Under the pieces are notes generated by a model. The model did no database searches and had not been told where the DNA came from. It saw nothing but the letters and a program-made list of their open reading frames with translations. Below are positions 37,908 through 50,000 of a DNA stretch of 64,000 bases, piece after piece. Origin of the DNA: Dillenia suffruticosa (Eukaryota; Streptophyta; Magnoliopsida; Dilleniales; Dilleniaceae). The position numbers were made by a program, and so were the translations under genes. Every line of letters begins with the position of its first letter. The first letter of the stretch is position 1. The stretch covers positions 3,895,001 through 3,959,000 of the forward strand of contig JAVTVX010000012.1 of assembly GCA_033439265.1 (NCBI GenBank). The letters are read 5' to 3'.

Positions 37908-40469
37908 AGGAAGACTATCCCGTAAAATTCTCTTAAAATATTTAAATTAAATTAATTAAAATATAATTTAAGATATTCACATTCTAGTACAAAAAAATAT
38001 ATATATATATATTATTACACAAAAGCTATCATATTTAAATTATTCTTTTTAATCATATCATATTTTTCAAAAAGATTAAGATATGGAGAAAGGGCATCTT
38101 TTATCTTCGCTTCTCGATCAGTTTTTCAAAAGATTGAAACAAAATCAATCGTGGACCCACATAATTCTGGGGGAATCCTCATCCCTAAAAAACGAGAGGT
38201 TTCTGGTTTCACAAATTTCACTATTATTTTTGCCCTTTTTTTTTTATCCCCCACGTGGAAAACCTGGGATGCTTCTCTCTCCCCCACGTTTCCACATCAT
38301 CGTATTTTCGGAAGAAGGAATTGATTTGATGGGAATTTAAAATATACTATCTCATCTCAATAATTTCATACTTTCGAACGGTTGTTCCGGTCTGTAGACA
38401 CGTAGATATTTTTAAATAAAATTTTAAATTTAAATTTTATATATAAAAAAACATAAAAATAGTTTTATCGGGTTTAAAATTATTATCGAATGTTAATAAT
38501 TTATTTTAAAAAAGTTTCAAACTTTCTTCATAGTAAATATATTTTTTAAAATAAAATTTAAGACTTATTAGAAATATTGGGAGTCCATCTTCAATTGTTG
38601 GACTAATATTAGTATTTTATGATATGTATCTCGTAATTTATTATGTATATATTGTAAAATAATATATATTTTTAAAAATAATAACCAAGTTTAGAAAGAA
38701 GGGTAGCTTCATAGTCATTTTAATATAAAAACAAAGTCGAGTAATTAAAATTCATATCATTAATTAAAACAAGATCTGAGATCTATTCTAATATTCTCGT
38801 AATCTCTTTGATATTATTTAAATTTTATTTTTAAAATTAGATAATTAAATTTTTAACCTCACTTATCAATAACCAACGACACATAAAAATAATAAAATAT
38901 TTCGAGATTTGATATGTATTTTGAATTTTACGTGAATGATTAATGATATTATATCATGAAATTATGATTTACTTTTAATAAATTAAAAAAAAAGAATAAA
39001 AATAGATAATAGAAATCCGCAATTCTGATAATAAAAATATATGGTCTATTTATGATTAATGCTTACATAATTTTATATTAAATCCCGAATATAAAAAAAT
39101 TTTATACGAGGATGAGAGAAAAATCGACCGTAATTTTGGATTTTTGAATTTTGTGGGAATAATAGAAAATGCGGTGTCGGGAAGTCGCGATTCCTTTTGT
39201 AACGGACGAGTAACTGCGGCCCGAATCTTACCGCTCATTTATGCCATTCGCACCACGTGTCGGAATCTTAAAAAAAGGACGAAAATTTATGTTTGGTGGA
39301 TTTTTTTGGATTCTTTGCTTGGAACCTTTTCCAATTGTAACGTCAATCGCCGTAAATGGCGTTGCGCCCGGTCCTAAAAGAGCATTGAAAAGACACATTT
39401 ACCCCCTCCACGCTGCAAATAGAAATGTCCATGGAGACGAATATTAATAAGTAAAATTATTGAACCTAGTGATCGAATATATTATTTTTTTAATTAAAGA
39501 TTTTAAATTTAAATTTTAAAAATTAAAAAAAAATTTAGAAGAATTAATCTTTTAAATAAATTACACAATCGGATTAATTATATAAATCTTGAATACCAAT
39601 ATAAAAATAAAAAAAAATTTAATGAGTAAAAGTAACTTTCATTTCTTCCCTTTTTTTGTGTAAGTTAATCGAAGGTTAAGTTGATATTAGCTCAAACTTT
39701 GTCTCACCTTCCATGAAAACCAGCTCAACACCTACCATTGCCAGCCATCCTCACCCCCCCCCCCCCCAACTGAGTGCGAGATGAAAATATCGTAGGATTT
39801 TTTCCATGAAAGTATTTTTTTTCTAAAATTAAAATTTTTTTAAATTTTAGCATAAAAATGGTAACATGATCACAAACTTGCTTCACATTAAAATCGTCAC
39901 TTCAACTTATCATCTCTTCAAATGCTATAATATTAAAAAAAAAAATTATCATACATTATCAAGTATTAATAAATAATAGTTTTTTCATTATTCCCATTAA
40001 TATCAATACTCAAAGAATTAATAAATATTAATTTTGACCAGATTGAATCTTCATGATTAAATTTGAATTTGAACAATTTTATAACTATGAGTATAAATAT
40101 TAATACCCACGAAAATAACAAAAATATTTTGCCTACAAAATCTTAAAATTTAGTAAATATTTCATGTGACCGACAGATTGATCGGACTGTACGGACACCC
40201 GAAAGACTAAACCAAAATTTCTCCGCGTCAACTCAACTAACCCAAATACGGGACGCGACGACCCGACAATTTTTTTTAGCTTTAATTTAAGCCGAATCTT
40301 TGGGCTTTCTAGTGGTCTGATTCTCCACCTAGTAAACCTTTTTCGGATCTCCGGATTCTCATTTTCTCTTCTCTTTCCTCTATTTATATATTTCCTCTCT
40401 CTACCCACTCTCTCTCCTTGCTTTTCTCAGCAAATGTTAGAGAGAGAAAACACAAAACGAAAACGTCAA
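35630..40469. other. intergenic region with no recognised gene; HHO promoter at right end
   Basis: AT-rich with GA repeats (about 35888-35912, 37869-37908), a G11 run (36646-36656) and a C14 run (39754-39767). A weak open frame at 37468-37692 matches no family I know. A G-box CACGTG lies at about 39254. The HHO promoter has a TATA-like TATTTATATA at 40381-40390. Confidence 0.6.
37839..37908. repeat. (GTGTGATT)n plus (GA)n compound microsatellite
   Basis: Four GTGTGATT-type units run directly into an AG repeat with one interruption. Confidence 0.85.
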
Positions 40470-42481
40470 ATGGGTTTGAGTTCATTTTTCATCCCAAAAA
40501 CCATTTCTCTCTTTTTGAAGGATCTCTCCATGGTTCATGACAATTTTGAAAGGTCTTCTAAGCTTGATGGTTTTGTTAATGCTTTGGAGGATGAACTCCA
40601 CAAGATTGATGCTTTTAAGAGGGAGCTTCCTCTGTGTATGTTTCTCTTACAAGATGGTGAGTTTTTTCTCCCCCCCTCCCCACAAATCTTTTTGAGGTGA
40701 AGATTTTGTGATTTGTGATATGGGTTTTTAGATTTTTTATGTTTTTGGTGTTTTTTCTTTTTTGGTTTTTAGCTATTTTGAAGGTTAAGGAACAAGCGAA
40801 GCAGTGGAAGATTTCTGATGATCAACCTGTGATTGAGAAATTTGTACCATTAATGGTCAATTCGGATGAAGATGAGGAGGATAAAAAAAAATGGATGAGT
40901 TCTGCTAGGCTATGGAGCACTAAAGAACATAATTCAACATCACAAGTGAGTTTGGTATTCTAATTTATTTACTTTTAAATTATTGTTGCATCATATTTTA
41001 TAAAACATGCAAAAGATACAAATAGCTTATAAATTACACGCAGAAAGACACCAAACAAGCGCCCACCACAGACAAGTACATAGAAAACCATGCATAGTTT
41101 TGCGTTTAGAGATTTTATTCATAGTATCAGAAGACTCTTCTTTTGGTAATTTTGGAGTTTCTTTTCTTGCTTAATTTACAAAATTTGTGTGGATTTATTT
41201 TTGGTTACAGACAGAGACAGATGAACAAGATGAAAGGCCTGCTCCCTCAGAGAAATCAAGGCAAGCATGTAATTCTAGTACCATGGGAGGGGCATTTATG
41301 CCCTTTAAGAGGGAATGTGGCTTAGAAGTTAAGGAAGAGAAAAGGTTTCAACGTCAACCACTTGGTGGTCTTTCTTTAGTGCCTTGTGTGACCAGTGAAC
41401 TGAAGACAAGCAATTTGGGGTCAAAAGTAGGGGGCAATTTCCAAAGTGTTTGTGGGTCATCATCCTTGTTCCCAGAAAATGTCAAGGTCTTGAACAAACC
41501 TTATCAACAGACTTGTAGAAAACAAAGGAGATGTTGGTCACCTGAATTGCATAGAAGGTTCATTAATGCCCTTCAACAACTTGGAGGTTGTCAAGGTTAA
41601 AAACTTTTCTTAATGTTTGATTCATTGGATAAATGAAATAGAACTGTACTAATTCATGAATTTTAGCTCACCAGATCAATTCATTAGACATATGCCCTAC
41701 TTCACCATCCCTCTACAATAGAGGAGTACATGAAAAGCTATTTGTATTGTATCCATCCCTAAAGCGGCATTCTTGAGCAACTTTTGATTAGTTTTTGGAA
41801 AATCAAAATTAGTACAGTTTGTAGAATAGAGGGGGCTTCTAGTTTCTATATCATTTGTGTGATCACCTTGGAGACTAACAACACTCCTTACCCCAAGCTA
41901 ATCATGGGTAAATTTTTTAATTGGTCTTCGGTTGGTGAAAATTAGCCCAATCTGTGCCCCCCCCCCCGCCGGGGGGGGGTTCTTGCTTATGGTGTATTTC
42001 TTCTGGACGTATATCTGAATTAGTATTTCATTGTTTTACAGCGGCCACACCTAAACAAATAAGAGAGCTCATGCAAGTGGATGGCCTTACAAATGATGAA
42101 GTAAAAAGTCATTTGCAGGTTAGATTTTGTTCTCTTCACTTTATATTTTCCTATATATTCCTATGTTTATACACAAAAACTAAATAAATTATACATATAT
42201 ATATTATATACATTTGTTATGGGTTCTACTTGCAGAAATACAGGCTTCACGTTAAAAGAGTTTCAGCTCCAAATTCAGATGACTCATGGATGGTTCGATG
42301 CCTAGACTCTGCATCCTACAATGCTTCACCAGAAGGTCCCTTTCACTCTGTCAAAGGAAATCCCATCATTCATGGTGATAGCATGGAAGAAGTTGAAGAT
42401 GAAGATGATGAAAATTCCGAATGCCTTAGCTGGAAAAGCCAGCATAACAGTTTTGGAGAAAATCATGTACAATCAACCTAA
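40470..42481 (+). CDS. HHO/NIGT1-type GARP (HRS1 homologue) transcription factor, complete
   Basis: Exons: 40470-40656, 40773-40945, 41211-41595, 42042-42118 and 42236-42481. They total 1068 nt, 355 residues. The N-terminal HHO domain has [17 protein letters not shown] and [19 protein letters not shown] (about residues 5-60). The GARP DNA-binding domain (about 222-283) reads [40 protein letters not shown] and [13 protein letters not shown], split over exons 3-5 as usual in the family. LGGLSLVP may be a weak EAR-like repression motif. Known role of the family: nuclear repressors in nitrate and phosphate starvation responses. Start was chosen at MGLSS, the family's usual beginning; an in-frame ATG at 40434 would add 12 residues. 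The C-terminus is acidic ([12 protein letters not shown]). Intron 3 holds an odd C-run/G-run inverted sequence. Confidence 0.95.
41957..41979. repeat. C11-GCC-G9 inverted homopolymer in HHO intron 3
   Basis: Eleven C, then GCC, then nine G. It could fold as a very GC-rich hairpin, about 60 bp upstream of the exon 4 acceptor. Confidence 0.9.
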
Positions 42482-44086
42482 ACCATAATCTCATTAACCC
42501 CATGAAATTTTGCAGACACCCATGCACATAAAAAGGTATTAACAGAGTGGAAGTGGATGATGTTATCATGACCATATCCTTGTTCTTTAGTATAGGGTTG
42601 CAAGCCTTTTTTGTCCCTTTGAGAGCTAGCTTTATTTTCCTCAACTACATTATGTGAGTCTTTATCTTAAGGTTGGATTTGAGAGAATAAAGTGTAGAAC
42701 ATGGGAACTTTGTTTTATTCTGCATGAGAATAAAAGGATGTGCTTTAGAACCTCAAAAACTTGCTTTCTTTCTTTCTTTCTTTCTTTCTTTTTCCTTGCT
42801 ATTTCTCTGTCTCAAATTTTTTTCCCTGATTTTTGTCACAGTTCTAGGTAATGGAGTTTGACATTTATAGTGCTCCCTTCGTTTTCCTTGCCCAATGCAC
42901 TTCAAAAAATAAAAATATAATTATTATTATCAAATAATCGGTGAACATACGATATGAAATATCATATAATGACGTAAAAAAAATTATCGATTTTATTTAG
43001 TGAGATAAAAATTTAATTATTGTTATTATATTAAAAATAAAAATAATTAAATAATTGGACGGTTATATCAATCCAGGAGTATTAATATTATAGAATCAAC
43101 GATTTATTTTTTTTTCCAAGATATGTAAGTGATAGAATCTCGGCAAATACCATATATATTTGCAAGAGTACGTGTGATATCTTGAAACCTAAAAAAATTG
43201 TCTACCCTAGCAACCACGCCCAAGTATTGCAAATCAATTGGAATTTTATGATTCTTTAGATGCATTTATTGACATTTTTTGGGTGAAAATTTAGCTTTTG
43301 AACCCAAATGGATTTTAAAATAATAATAAGTTTAATGTATTTTATAAGGAAATTTTAATTAATTACTATGAAAATTAATATATCTTTGTAAAAAAATTAA
43401 TTTTAATAGATAAATATTGATTCGAGGAGGAATATGAGGAGATATGTTTTAGGAGATCATATGAATCTTGATGATAATCCATATGTGAATTATTATATTT
43501 AAGTGGTCAAGATCAGATATCAGATTGTATCGGCTATTCTCTCTCTTCTCTTTGTTGAATCACTTTTAAATTAAATCCGATAATATTCAAAATAAATTAA
43601 TTAGAAAATGACTCATTGGGTTATTAAAAAAATACCATATACATGAGATTTGTCTAATTAATTTTTTAAGATATTTTTTTTACTGATTATTTTATTTGGC
43701 AAAATACAAACACAAAAATTAAATTAATATAAAGAAAATTATTTTTAAATTCTAAATTTTCTGAATTTCAATAAAAAAAAAAAGAAGTTAAAAAGCATTA
43801 GAAGTTAATTTTTGGAGATAAGCAGAAAGTAATTTTGTATTTAAACCTCTCTGGCATGGTAAAGCAAATCAAATCAAATCCCTAAATATTTTAAACCTAA
43901 ATCCCATTTTAATTACAAAAAACCATGATCCCCAGACTCCAATCTCCCTCTCCGTCCCAAAACCCTAGATATTCTATAGCTGAATTGCTTTAACGAGCTT
44001 CAATTTCCTAAGGTACTCTCCCTCTCCCCCCCCCCTCTCTATTTATTCATCTTTTGAAATGTGCGACTTGTTCTGGCAGAGAAATT
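42482..44086. other. HHO 3' flank, spacer and Misato promoter
   Basis: HHO 3' UTR with a (CTTT)n run near 42766-42791, then AT-rich spacer. Near the Misato start are a telo-box AAACCCTA (43960-43967) and a C10/CT tract (44026-44040), usual for housekeeping plant genes. Confidence 0.55.
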
Positions 44087-47000
44087 ATGAGGGAAATCGT
44101 GACCATTCAAGCTGGCGGCTTCGCAAATTTTGTTGGTTCTCACTTCTGGAACTTCCAGGTAAAGTGAAGCAGTCCATTTCTTCTTCTTCTCGCACTCTTG
44201 AAAGTTCTTGTTATTTGATTTGGGATTATTTAGAAGTTTAATTACCACAATTTTCTGCAAAGTTTTTTTTTTTTTAAATTCATATTTTCGAATTCTTATG
44301 CTAAGGATATTATGAAAGGAAGTAGAATATGTATAACAAAATTACTACAAATAGTGAATTTGATTGTTGAAATGCACTAAATGGTGCATGATACAATGTT
44401 TTTCACTACTATGAATATGGACATAGCATTTAGTATTTTCGGTAGCTTACCTTTTTTCCCTACCAGGGGCGAAGGGTGGGGGAGGCCAGGGGCAGCTGCC
44501 CCTCTGAAATTTTAAGAAAAATTATATGTTATTAGTTATAAAAATTATAACCCCCACCTCCCTTGAATCATAACCCCCAAATGCATGTTGCACTTTGCCC
44601 CCTCTCGCAGATATTGATTTTTGGGTTCACCCTCCTTGTACATTTAACTTTGCTGTTTGGTAAAAGTGAAGAAATGATATATGCTGCGTGGAAGATATAC
44701 AGTTGGTTTATTTGATATTTCAAATGAGCTCAAGTCCTTACAAACGCAAAACCTTAATGTTGGAATTCAATTGAAATTGAACATGTAAGTTCAATTCTAG
44801 AGTTTGTAACTTCACGATAACTATGCGGGGCCCATATAAACGAGTTCCTCTACAAATCCTTTGATTTGCTTTTTCTTTTTGAGATGATTTATAATTTCAC
44901 ACTTTTCATGAAGGCATAATTAAAGCCCTCATTTTTTTCTTTTTAAACAGAAAAATTAGATTTAGAATTGAACTCTGCAATTTTTGTGATATTCATTTGG
45001 TTCCAAGAATCAGGCCTGATGAATGAATATCTTTCCCATTGCTCTGCTTTTCTTTTAGCTTTGCACGAGTTTTAGCATATGAATTCACCAAGACTTCTTT
45101 AATATTGCCTCCTGACACTGTGCTAGCTAGATATGGATTTAGATAGGTGAAAAGCTCTCTCAATATTGTATTGATTTGATATGCTTAATGTGGCAGGATG
45201 AGCTGCTTGGGTTGGCTGAGGACCCTAACAGTGATCAGGTCTTCAAGACTCAATACATGAATATGGATGTCCTTTACCGAACAGGTGAAACGCAACAGGT
45301 GAACCTTTCACATTTTAGCATATGCTTCCCTGAGCCAGCTCATCAAAATAAAAATAGACATTTGCATCATAGGTCGAGCATTTTCTTCTCTGGCAAAAAT
45401 TACTTTGAGTTTTTTAATTCTTTGTGCTGTCACTGTTGTATTTTCCTGCTTATAGTCTTCTCTCTGTGTAGCTTCTGTGAAATACTGAAGTTTATGATTG
45501 CATTTTGTGGACAGAAATTTGTGACTCTTAAGTAGATGAGTTTTGCATAATTTTATTTGGTTCTATGTAATTTGTGTACTTAAGACGCATAGGGATGAAT
45601 CTCCCGTTGATGGATAACTATCTACTTGGTGAGAGTGGTTCATGCTAACCTTTCATGAACTTAAATTGTGGTAATTTCATTCTTTTCACCTGGATAATTT
45701 TCAAACTTTGGAGTTTCTAGAGATTCTTTACTTATTTCTAGAGCATGTGCAGGGCATTCCCACATATACCCCGCGGCTGGTTTCAGTTGATTTACAAGGT
45801 ACATGATCTTTTTCCCATTGCTGCCATTTGTTTTATTTAGCTTGTTTTAATCTTTCTACCTTCCTATCAAATCTCAGAGAACAATTATCATATAGTATTA
45901 CGGATTCTAGCTTATTTCATTTAGGATGCAAAATTTGAATCCTTTTTCATTTTTTTATCAATCGTTGATAAGAATGAAGAAGTCAAGTTTCTTTCAAATT
46001 AATCATTTTGACTAATTGTTTTTACGTAAATGATAAGTGATGTGATCATCAAAACTGCAAAAAATTTACAAGATTTAACTCAAGTTCCAGTTATGCCAGT
46101 AACAAAAGTTTGAGTTAAAAGGTCCAAAGAAGTACTGAATAACTTAATTCAGAGGGTTTTACAATAAGAAATTGAAGCCCAAATGAATGAAGAACCAAAA
46201 GGGGTCTCAATTATGCTCATGCAAACCCAGTTGGAAGAATAAAAGGTCCAAAACTATCCAAGACCAATGGAGGACGAAAATAAAGAAAAATAGAAGCAAG
46301 ACTTGGTCAAAGTAGTTTGATTTATTTAGTTTCCTAATTTTTATTTTTTTGTAACTTATGTTTAGTTTCCTAATTTTTTTATTGTTTAGAGAGTTACTAA
46401 ATTTTTAGTTGCTAATTAAGTTTTTACCTTTAGGCTATAAATAGGCCATTATACATTATGTAAAAAACAACACTTTGGAGAGAATTAATAAAATTGTGAG
46501 GATTCTTCACACAGATTTTGTTCTTTTGAGAATTTTGAACTTATTCAAGATATAAGTCTTGTTTAGTTCTTTGACTTATCAATCTAGTGAGAAACGGGTT
46601 CTTGATTTAGTGAGAAACGGGTCTAAGGTCATATACCTTAGGTTCTTCCTCCTTTAGGGCAAGGGTTGAGGTTTTTAATTCCACCGGTTCAAATAATTCG
46701 TTGGGACGATTTTTGGGCTAAATTAACTTGTTCGTGGGTTTTAGGGTTTTTATACCCAACGGGTTCACATCAGTTGGTATCAGAGCCAATTCAGGTTTTT
46801 TTTTTCTTCGAATTATTCTTATTTAATTTTTTTTCTTTTTTTGTATCTGAAAACTCTTCATTCGTGGGTTTATTTCTTATTTTTTATTTTTGTGCTGTCA
46901 TATTCCCAAAAAAGAAAAGAAGGGCAAAAAAAAAAAAAGACCCACAAAAAAAAGAGGCCGTGAAAAAAAAAAAAAGAAGAGGCCGTGAAAAAAAAAAAAG

Positions 47001-50000
47001 GCCAAAAAAAAAGGGGAGAAAAAAAAAAAAGAGACCCACAAAAAAAAAATAAAAGAAGAGGCCGTGAAAAAAAAGGGCAATTTGCAAATTTTGCAAAATT
47101 GATAATTCTCCATTTTGTGATTTTGTTTAAATTTGGTAAATTTTAAAGTGTTATTACCAAATTTGAATTAGAATTTTCTAAATTTTTTTTTGTTGGGTTT
47201 GAAATATTTCCTTATTTGTACACTTACCCAAATTCAAACATTTCATATTTGTTCTCCTTTCATAAACTATTTCTTAATTTGTTCACTTTCCTTATTTATG
47301 TCATTCCTTGGTTATTTCCTTTCTAATTTAGAAATTTCTTTTTAAATTTACTACTTTCTTCTATATAAGTAATTGAATTTCACAACTGATGTGAACCCGT
47401 TGGGTATAAAAACCCTAGAACCCACGAACAAGTTAATTTGTCCCAAAAATCGTCCCAACGAATTATTTGAACTGGTGGAATTAAAAACCTCAACCCTTGC
47501 CCTAAAGGAGGAAGAACCTAAGGTATATGACCTTAGACCCGTTTTTCACTAGATCAAAAATCTTGGTATAAAGATGGAATGAATGACGCCACAATCTAGA
47601 TGGTGCGAAACCTAGATTGATAAATCAAAGAACTAAACAAGACTCATATCTTAAATAAGTTCAAAGTTCTCAAAAGAACAAGACCTGTGTGAAGAATTAT
47701 CACAATTTTATTAATTCTCTCCAAAGTGTTGTTTTTTACATAATGTATAATGGCAACTAAAAATTTAGTAACTCTCTAAACAATAAAAAAATTAGGAAAC
47801 TAAACATAAGTTACAAAAAAATAAAAATTAGGAAACTAAATAAATCAAACTATTTTGATCAAGTCTTGCTGCTATTTTTCTTTATTTTCGTCCTCCATTG
47901 GTCTTGAATAGTTTTGGGCCTTTTATTCTTCCAACTGGGCTTGCATGAGCATAATTGAGGCCCCTTTTGGTTCTTTATTCATTTGGGCTTCAATTTCTTA
48001 TTGTAAAACCCTCTGAATTAAGTTATTCAGTATTTTTTTAGACCTTTTAACTCAAACTTTTGTTACTGGCCTAACTAGAACTTGAGTTGAATCTTGTAAA
48101 TTTTTTGCAGTCTTGATGATCACATCATTCCCCCCTTCTTGACAACGATTTGTCCCTAAATCGTCACCTGTGTAACAATGCATCCGCAGCTGCATTTTGC
48201 TTGGAAAAAGTCTCAACGAATTCAATCCATCGAACATGTCTCTTACCATCTTAATAAATTAACAACTCTTTGAATTTAACTCAAAAATAATTGTCTTATG
48301 AAATTCACAGAAAGAATAACAAGAAAAATAAAGAAGAAAAATAAGTGAGAAATAAGAAAGTCGCAAATTTGGAAAAATTCCAAATTAAGAAAGAAACAAA
48401 TATGAAATGAATTGAATAAGAAAGGTGAATAAAGAAAGAAAATAAGGAAGGTGAACAAATAAGGAAAAAAGAAGAAATAAAGAAGGAACAACAAAAGAAA
48501 AGAAAAAAATTGGAAGCTGTCTTTGTTTTATGAAAAATTATAGACAAATATGAACAATTATAGACAAGTATGAACAATTCGAAGGGTAACCCGAAATTTC
48601 TCTGATACCAACTGATGTGAACCCGTTGGGTATAAAAACCCTAGAACCCACGAACAAGTTAATTTAGCCCAAAAATCGTCCCAATGAATTATTTGAACCG
48701 GTGGAATTAAAAATCTCAACCCTTGCCCTAAGGGAGGAAGAACCTAAGGTATATGACCTTAGACCCGTTTCTCACTAGATCAAGAACCTTGGTATAAAGA
48801 TGGAATGAATGACGTCACAATCTAGATGGTTCGAAATCTAAATTGATAAGTCAAAGAACTAAACAAGATTCATATCTTGAATAAGTTCAAAGTTCTCAAA
48901 AGAACAAAACCTGTGTGAAGAATCCTCACAATTTTATTAATTCTCTCCAAAGTGTTGTTTTTTACATAATGTATAATGGCCTATTTATAGCCTAAAGGTA
49001 AAAACTTAATTGGCAACTAAAAATTTAGTAACTCTCTAAACAATAAAAAAATTAGGAAACTAAATATAAATTAAATAAAAATTAGGAAACTAAATAAATC
49101 AAACTATTTTGACCAAGTCTTGCTGCTATTTTTCTTTATTTTCGTCCTCTATTGGTCTTGGATAGTTTTGAGCCTTTTATTCTTCCAACTGGGCTTGCAT
49201 GAGTATAATTGAGGCCCCTTTTGGTTCTTCATTCATTTGGGTTTCAATTTCTTATTGTAAAACCCTCTGAATTAAGTTATTCAGTACTTCTTTGGATCTT
49301 TTAACTCAAACTTTTGTTACTGGCCTAACTGGAACTTGAGTTGAATCTTGTAAATTTCTTGCAGTCTTGATGATCACATCAATAAGTAAAAAAACTTTAG
49401 GGACTAGAATGAACAGTGCACTAGTGATAAATGTGAGAATATTTACTTTCATAATCTCATCATTTGTTTTTTTTTTTTTTTTTTACTTTGTAATAACTTA
49501 GGATTTAATCCCATAGAGATAATAAATCTTTCACCTATCAATTCAATGGAATGATCAATGATATCAAATCAGATCAATATCATGAATAACAATATCTCAT
49601 CTATCAAATTGACTTATTATTGAGAACTGAGTAGTATAATATAGGAAGATCTTCTTGATATATTATTATATATATATAAAAGACACACACAAATGAATAT
49701 CTTAATTTCAATTTAAATGATTCACACACAGTAACAGTATATATAATTTTATCACTCATACTGAAACTTACAGAAGCTTTGATTCAGCCTACTTATTTAG
49801 TTGTTTCCACATTTCTCCTTATTCCATACAACATTGATTAAATTTTGTAGAATGTGGAATTCACTTTGAGAAATCTGAGACAAATAGGCTCAAATAGGAT
49901 GTATATATCCAAATAATTTAATGTTCTTACATGTTGTTTGTGTGAATATTGTGGACATTTTGTCTAGGTTGGTTTTGAAATATTGTGGACATATCTTCTT

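Larger units (their letters stand above)
46038..49381. mobile_element. composite non-autonomous LTR retroelement: one plus and two minus LTRs, single 5-bp target duplication
   Basis: Three related LTRs lie at 46038-46772 (+), 47387-48127 (-) and 48613-49381 (-). The two outer ends are both U3 starts (TGATGTGATC / GATCACATCA), and the whole block is flanked by ATAAG at 46033-46037 and 49382-49386. The inner minus unit has PPT and PBS in the right places. No gag or pol coding sequence exists, so the element relied on proteins from elsewhere. It interrupts only intron 3 of the Misato gene. Confidence 0.85.

Noticed and set aside
46666..47052. Lysine-rich open frame
   Set aside because: It arises from A-runs in the internal region of the composite LTR element and spans the LTR end and PBS.
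47387..49381. Reading the minus unit as an independent, ordinary LTR insertion
   Set aside because: Its flanks (ACAAC and ATAAG) do not match, while the flanks of the whole composite do.
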